Origin: Pseudoroseicyclus aestuarii
GTDB taxonomy: Bacteria; Pseudomonadota; Alphaproteobacteria; Rhodobacterales; Rhodobacteraceae
DNA length: 64,000 bases
Assembly: GCF_003217255.1 (NCBI RefSeq)
Contig: NZ_QJTE01000002.1
Location: 62,001-126,000 of the forward strand
Direction: 5' to 3'
Within the stretch, counting starts at the first letter, position 1, and the number at the start of each line of letters is the position of its first letter. Below are positions 60,105 to 64,000 of the stretch, one piece after another. Made by a program: the position numbers and the translations under genes. A model generated the notes under the pieces. It was not told the origin of the DNA and ran no database searches. It saw only the letters and a program-made list of their open reading frames with translations.

Positions 60105-60854
60105 ATGAGCAGAACCACAATAGACCCCGACGAAGTCGCCAAGTTCGAGGCGATGGCCGAAGAGTGGTGGGACCCGGAGGGCAAGTTCAAGCCGCTGCAC
60201 ATGCTCAACCCCTGCCGGCTGGACTACATCACCGCGCAGATCGCCGCGCAATACGGGCGCGACCTCGGATCGGAGGCACCCTTCGAGGGGCTGCGCCTGC
60301 TCGACATCGGCTGCGGCGGCGGGCTGCTGGCCGAGCCGATGGCCCGTCTCGGCGCCACCGTCGTCGGCGCCGATGCCGCCGAGCGCAACATCCCCGTCGC
60401 GCGCACCCATGCCGAATGGTCGGGCCTCGAGATCGACTACCGCCACACCACCGCCGAGGCGATGGCCGCCGCGGGCGAGCGCTTCGACGTGGTGCTGAAC
60501 ATGGAAGTGGTCGAGCATGTCGCCGATCCGCTCGACTACCTGACCGCCTGCCACGACCTGCTGAAGCCCGGCGGGCTACACATCTGCTCGACCCTGAACC
60601 GCAATCCCAAGAGCTTCATGATGGGGATCGTCGGCGCCGAATGGGTGATGCGCTGGCTGCCCAAGGGCACGCACGACTGGAAGAAGTTCATCACCCCGGA
60701 CGAGCTTTATGACCTGCTGCGCCGCGCCGGGATGACGCCGGTGGACCGCACCGGCATGGTCTTCAATCCGCTGGGGTGGAGCTGGTCGCTGTCGAAGCGC
60801 GACCTCTCGGTGAACTACGTCACGGCCTCGGTCCGGCCCGAAGAGCCCGCCTAG
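60105..60854 (+). CDS. ubiG: Ubiquinone biosynthesis O-methyltransferase UbiG
   Basis: 249 residues. SAM methyltransferase acting on both O-methylation steps of ubiquinone synthesis. Motif [20 protein letters not shown] (about 65-83), post-I and [18 protein letters not shown] (about 160). The N-terminal [32 protein letters not shown] is the exact UbiG opening. ATG 60105 has AGAGGA upstream. It overlaps by four bases at its 3' end with the convergent GNAT gene. Confidence 0.97.
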   Translation: MSRTTIDPDEVAKFEAMAEEWWDPEGKFKPLHMLNPCRLDYITAQIAAQYGRDLGSEAPFEGLRLLDIGCGGGLLAEPMARLGATVVGADAAERNIPVARTHAEWSGLEIDYRHTTAEAMAAAGERFDVVLNMEVVEHVADPLDYLTACHDLLKPGGLHICSTLNRNPKSFMMGIVGAEWVMRWLPKGTHDWKKFITPDELYDLLRRAGMTPVDRTGMVFNPLGWSWSLSKRDLSVNYVTASVRPEEPA

Positions 60855-61636
60855 TACCCCGGCCGGCAGGCATGGACGAGCGTCTCGGCCGGCGCGAAGC
60901 CATGCCGCCGGTAAAGGCGCCCCGGCGCCTGATCGGCCAGCGCGACGATGACCGGGACCGCCCCCGGACGGCGCGCGGCGACCCAGTCATATGCCATGTC
61001 CAGCAGCGCCCCGGCGATGCCCCGCCGCCGGTAAGCGGCGCGGGTGGCGACGGCCTGGTATCGGGCGACCCGCGCATCGGCGAGGATACCGAGCGACCCG
61101 GCGAGGTTCTCTCCGTCGAAGGCACCGAACCAGGCGCCGTGCCCGGCCTGCACCTGCCGCCGCTCCGCCGCGACGCGCCCCGCGATATAGGGGCCATGGG
61201 CGGCGGGATCGTAGCCCTCCTCGAGGTCCACTTCCATGCGCAGATCGGCCAGCTGCGCCCAGTCTTCCGCGCGGCCCAGCGCCCGCAGGACCAGCCCCTC
61301 GGGCGCGGCGCTGCGGATCAGCGGGCTTGTCAGCGTCAGCACGTCCACGGGCTCGATCTCGAAGCCCAGCGCCTCGAGCGCCGCGTGGCCGGGGCCGGGC
61401 CGCATCGCCGGATCGTCCCATTGCAGGGTGCAGTGCGGCGCGCCCGGGAAATCTGCCTCGAACTGCGCGATCTGCGCGCCTGAATCGACCCGCCCGTGCC
61501 GGAAGATCAGGCTGTTGCCGTCCCAGTAATCCGGCTGGCCGGGCGTGCGCAGGATCAACCGATCCTCCCGCACCTCGACCACCGTCTCCGCGCCCATCGC
61601 CAGAAGATCGCTCGCCAGGCCGAGGGCGCGCAGCAT
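60851..61636 (-). CDS. GNAT acetyltransferase with N-terminal degenerate domain
   Basis: 261 residues. The C-terminal GNAT domain (about 120-261) has the acetyl-CoA motif [16 protein letters not shown] and [17 protein letters not shown]. The N-terminal half (1-115) is a GNAT-like degenerate domain. Unknown substrate. Its start overlaps the stop of the MarR gene (TGATG), so the two are coupled, which makes it a likely member of the MarR-regulated unit. Confidence 0.87.
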   Translation of the reverse strand: MLRALGLASDLLAMGAETVVEVREDRLILRTPGQPDYWDGNSLIFRHGRVDSGAQIAQFEADFPGAPHCTLQWDDPAMRPGPGHAALEALGFEIEPVDVLTLTSPLIRSAAPEGLVLRALGRAEDWAQLADLRMEVDLEEGYDPAAHGPYIAGRVAAERRQVQAGHGAWFGAFDGENLAGSLGILADARVARYQAVATRAAYRRRGIAGALLDMAYDWVAARRPGAVPVIVALADQAPGRLYRRHGFAPAETLVHACRPGY

Positions 61637-62079
61637 CAGTCCACCTCGCCCAGCCGCAGCCGCAGCTCGCGCAGGATCGGCAGGGCGGCGCGCGCGCGTT
61701 CGGCCCCGACGCGGTCCACCACGTCCGAGATCAGCGGCGTGATCGAGGCCACGGCGGCATCGCGCGCCACCTGCCCCGAGGCGCTGATCGAGACCATCTT
61801 GCGGCGCGCATCCTCCCAATCCGGGCGGATATGCACCCAGCCGTTCCATTCCAGCTTGCCCAGCGTGTTGGTCATCGCGCTGCGCGAGAGGTGGAAGGTG
61901 CGCGCCAGCTGCGCCGGAGAGCGTTCGCCCTGCGCGAAGGCGAGGTGGTTGAGCACCGAGAAATGCGACAGCTCCATCCCCTTGGGCAGCACGCGGGCCA
62001 TGGTATTGCGGGCGAGCTGATCGACGGCGAGGATCTCGCTGAACAGCGACACGGCAAGGGCTTCGGTCGGGCGGCTCAT
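61636..62079 (-). CDS. MarR family transcriptional regulator
   Basis: 147 residues. Winged helix with AQLARTFHLSRSAMTNTLGKLEWNGWV (about 55-81) and the wing DWEDARRKMVSISASGQ (about 86-102). It probably senses a small phenolic or oxidative signal. ATG 62079 follows GAGGGG. It sits inside a minus-strand string nitrilase-MarR-GNAT with one-base or overlapping junctions, so it probably controls its own operon. Confidence 0.92.
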   Translation of the reverse strand: MSRPTEALAVSLFSEILAVDQLARNTMARVLPKGMELSHFSVLNHLAFAQGERSPAQLARTFHLSRSAMTNTLGKLEWNGWVHIRPDWEDARRKMVSISASGQVARDAAVASITPLISDVVDRVGAERARAALPILRELRLRLGEVD

Positions 62080-62080
62080 C

Positions 62081-62911
62081 TCATGGCCCCTCGAAGGCAC
62101 GGTCGTGGGTCAGCGCCGGGATGCGGGCGCGGGCCGTCTCGCAGGCCGGAATGTCGAGGTCGACGTAACCGACGCCCGGCGCCTCGCCCATGTCCAGCCG
62201 CACCTCGCCCCAGGGGGCGACGGCCATGGAATGGCCCCAGGTCTCGCGCGCCTTGTCGGTGCTGGTGGGATGCGTGCCGCTTTGCGCCGCGGCCAGAACC
62301 CAGGCGCCGGTCTCGATCGCGCGGGCGCGCAGCAGCACCTCCCAATGGGCGGCCCCGGTCGGGCGGGCGAAGGCCGAGGGGACGAGCAGCACCTGCGCCC
62401 CCGCCTGCGCCAGCGCCCGGTAGAGGTAGGCAAAACGGATGTCGTAGCAGATGCTCAGCCCGAGCCGTGCGAAACCGGCATCGGCGATGACCGCCTGCGC
62501 GCCGGGGCGATAGCCGGCGGATTCGCGGTAGGTCTCGCTTTCGCTGACCGTGACGTCGAACATGTGCATCTTGTCGTAGCGCGCCGCGATCTGCCCGTCG
62601 GGGGCGATCAGGAAGCTGCGGTTGGCAAAGCGCCCGTCGGCATCGCCGGTCTTCAGCGCCAGCGATCCGACCGACAGCCATATGCCGGCGCGGGCGGCTT
62701 CGTCCCGCAGGGCGGCGAGGGTCGGATCCTCGGCCTCGGTGCGCAGCACCTCCTGCTGCCGCGGGCGGCTGGCGCTGACGCAATTGGTGACCTCGGGCGT
62801 GCAGACGAACCCGGCGCCTCCTGCCGCAGCCTCGCGCAGCATGGCGCGGGTCGCGGTCAGGTTGGCCTCCGGGTCGTCGCCCGAGCACAGCTGCAGCAGC
62901 GCGGCGCGCAT
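62081..62911 (-). CDS. Carbon-nitrogen hydrolase (nitrilase superfamily, Nit2/omega-amidase-like)
   Basis: 276 residues. The Glu-Lys-Cys triad is visible: Glu in VCTPEVTN (about 41), Lys in YDKMHMFDV (about 113) and Cys in LGLSICYDIRF (about 151). Members hydrolyse small amides such as deaminated glutathione or alpha-ketoglutaramate. Cytoplasmic. The start overlaps the stop of the glutaredoxin gene (TGATG), which supports a role near glutathione metabolism. Confidence 0.9.
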   Translation of the reverse strand: MRAALLQLCSGDDPEANLTATRAMLREAAAGGAGFVCTPEVTNCVSASRPRQQEVLRTEAEDPTLAALRDEAARAGIWLSVGSLALKTGDADGRFANRSFLIAPDGQIAARYDKMHMFDVTVSESETYRESAGYRPGAQAVIADAGFARLGLSICYDIRFAYLYRALAQAGAQVLLVPSAFARPTGAAHWEVLLRARAIETGAWVLAAAQSGTHPTSTDKARETWGHSMAVAPWGEVRLDMGEAPGVGYVDLDIPACETARARIPALTHDRAFEGP

Positions 62912-63168
62912 CAGCGCCCCAGAAGCCCGTCCAGAGCGCCCCTGTCCTCGAGCGCGAAAAGCTCGTCGCAGCCGCCGATATGCGTCCCGCCGATGAAGAT
63001 CTGCGGCACGGTGCTGCCGCCATTGGCGCGGCGGATCATCTCGGGGCGCTTGTCCGGATTGGCGGCGATGTCGGTTTCCTGGTAGCCGACGCCCTTCTGC
63101 GCCAGCAGCCGCTTGGCGGCCTGGCAGAAGCCGCAGGTGGGCTTTGTATAGAGTTCGACCTCTGGCAT
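62911..63168 (-). CDS. grxC: Glutaredoxin 3
   Basis: 85 residues. Thioredoxin fold with the active site CGFC in TKPTCGFCQAAKRLL (about 8-22), cis-Pro in STVPQIFIGG and the glutathione-binding GGCDEL. Reduces disulfides with glutathione. ATG 63168. Coupled to the nitrilase-like gene by overlap. Confidence 0.95.
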   Translation of the reverse strand: MPEVELYTKPTCGFCQAAKRLLAQKGVGYQETDIAANPDKRPEMIRRANGGSTVPQIFIGGTHIGGCDELFALEDRGALDGLLGR

Positions 63169-63201
63169 CGGGGTCTCCTGTCCTTGCGTGTCCCCCTTTA
63201 C

Positions 63202-63927
63202 CTATGCGTCCTTGACCACGCGGGCCAGTGTCAGAACGTCGATCCGCGCCGCACCGGCCCTGCGCGCCGCCTCGGCCGAGGCCGCCAGCGTCGCGCCGGA
63301 GGTCATCACGTCGTCGACGATCACCACCGAGCGGCCCCGCATCAGCGCGCCGCGGCGCGGGTGCGGCGCGATCGCGCCGTCGAGCGCGGCAAAGCGGGCC
63401 TCGCGCCCGTGCCCGTCCAGCGGGCGAGTGGCACGAAGGCGGATCAGCGCATCGGGGCAATGCGCGGCGCCTACCGCCCGCGCCGCAGCCCCGGCCAGCA
63501 AGGCGGCCTGGTTGTAGCGCCGCCGCAGAAGCCGCAGGGGATGCAGCGGCACCGGCACCAGAAGCACATCGGGCCCAAGGATGCCGCGCCCCGCCCGCGC
63601 CATCCACCCGCCGAGGGTGCGCACGAGGTCGGTCCTGTCGCCATGCTTCAGCGCCAGCACCATCCGCCGTCCGCCGCCCGCGTAGACCAGCGCGCTGCGG
63701 CCCCGGCCCCATGGCCGCGCCAGCACGAGGCAGTCGTCGCAGCGCTCGGATCCATCGCCCTCGCCCGGCAGGGGCGCGCCGCATTGATCGCAGCACAGGC
63801 CGGCGGCGAATCGCGTCTCGCCCCAGCAGAGGGGGCAGAGGGCGAAGTCCGCCTCGGTCAAATCGCCGCAGAGGACGCATCTGGGCGGGTAGATCAGCCG
63901 CACCGCGCTTTCCATCGCTGCCAGCAC
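63202..63927 (-). CDS. comF: ComF family protein (phosphoribosyltransferase-like)
   Basis: 241 residues. N-terminal zinc ribbon with Cys-x-x-Cys pairs (PPRCVLCGD, ALCPLCWG, CCDQCGAP, CDDCLVLA), then a PRTase-type domain with LKHGDRTDLV, RRRYNQAALLA and the PRPP loop VVIVDDVMTSGATLAA (about 195-210). In other bacteria ComF takes part in DNA uptake. GTG 63927 is used because GGGGGAG precedes it; ATG 63915 is an alternative. Divergent from the methyltransferase. Confidence 0.93.
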   Translation of the reverse strand: MLAAMESAVRLIYPPRCVLCGDLTEADFALCPLCWGETRFAAGLCCDQCGAPLPGEGDGSERCDDCLVLARPWGRGRSALVYAGGGRRMVLALKHGDRTDLVRTLGGWMARAGRGILGPDVLLVPVPLHPLRLLRRRYNQAALLAGAAARAVGAAHCPDALIRLRATRPLDGHGREARFAALDGAIAPHPRRGALMRGRSVVIVDDVMTSGATLAASAEAARRAGAARIDVLTLARVVKDA

Positions 63928-63943
63928 CGCCTATCTCCCCCTC

Positions 63944-64000
63944 ATGCCGCTGTTCGATCCAGATGCCATCGCGCGCCACCGCGCCCGCGCCGCCCGGCAG
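63944..64000 (+). CDS. Start of a SAM-dependent methyltransferase, cut by the window edge
   Basis: Only 19 codons are visible (MPLFDPDAIARHRARAARQ). This opening resembles a BioC-like SAM methyltransferase that commonly lies beside comF in Rhodobacterales. The ATG is 16 bases from the comF start, so both promoters overlap. Identification rests on a short segment. Confidence 0.5.
   Translation, partial: MPLFDPDAIARHRARAARQ

Overview
The window is chromosomal core DNA of an alphaproteobacterium, most likely a member of the Rhodobacteraceae/Paracoccaceae (order Rhodobacterales). The evidence is the very high G+C content throughout, a petA-petB-petC (fbcFBC) cytochrome bc1 operon with a Rhodobacter-like Rieske protein, the rpsT / dnaA-dnaN-recF / gyrB neighbourhood, a DUF2794 protein, a long-form SerC beside SerA, a betaine-homocysteine methyltransferase, and dispersed intergenic elements built around GCAAATATCCCGGGGG. 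The genus cannot be named from the sequence alone. I saw no rRNA, tRNA, CRISPR array, transposase or prophage.

Layout. 0-10 kb: the 3' part of selD, carbonic anhydrase, an M17 aminopeptidase + NlpC/P60 pair, an I78 lipoprotein, a NYN/LOTUS protein, a TetR regulator, and a tight run of small metabolic enzymes. 10-16 kb: recQ and a choline/glycine-betaine ABC transporter (binding protein, permease, ATPase). 16-24 kb: YggT, a thioesterase, a UMF1-type MFS protein, MepA, a phytase-like secreted protein, a VUT/YhhQ transporter, a short highly structured transcription unit (about 21.11-21.33 kb), a 616-residue membrane protein and arfB. 23.73-24.83 kb: one AT-rich gene of foreign appearance. 24.8-29 kb: NAD salvage (pncB, pncA) and mnmH. 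29-33 kb: serA-serC and divergent serB. 33-41.7 kb: asparaginase, IalB-like protein, rlmN with a co-translated unknown gene, a DHDPS-family enzyme, a small DUF2945 protein, a PAP2 phosphatase, bmt. 41.7-51 kb: gyrB, recF, dnaN, dnaA, rpsT, aroC. 51-54.6 kb: TPP riboswitch and thiBPQ. 54.6-64 kb: petABC, an LpxQ-like outer-membrane protein, GST, prolyl aminopeptidase, ubiG, a MarR / nitrilase / glutaredoxin / comF string, and the start of a methyltransferase.

Functional links. SelD and MnmH together give the 2-selenouridine tRNA modification. PncA and PncB form the nicotinamide-to-NaMN branch of NAD salvage. The betaine/choline transporter and Bmt both handle one-carbon betaine chemistry. SerA, SerC and SerB complete serine synthesis. 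UbiG and the bc1 complex belong to the quinone/respiratory chain. DnaA, DnaN, RecF, GyrB and RecQ cover replication and repair.

The most unusual signal is the short unit at about 21.11-21.33 kb. It carries an 18-base match to the reverse complement of the usual 3' end of 16S rRNA (a maximal Shine-Dalgarno), a distal anti-Shine-Dalgarno able to pair with it, a hairpin that competes for that anti-SD, and a strong intrinsic terminator. It looks like a bistable RNA controlling a very short reading frame, or an RNA that interacts with ribosomes. I do not recognise it.
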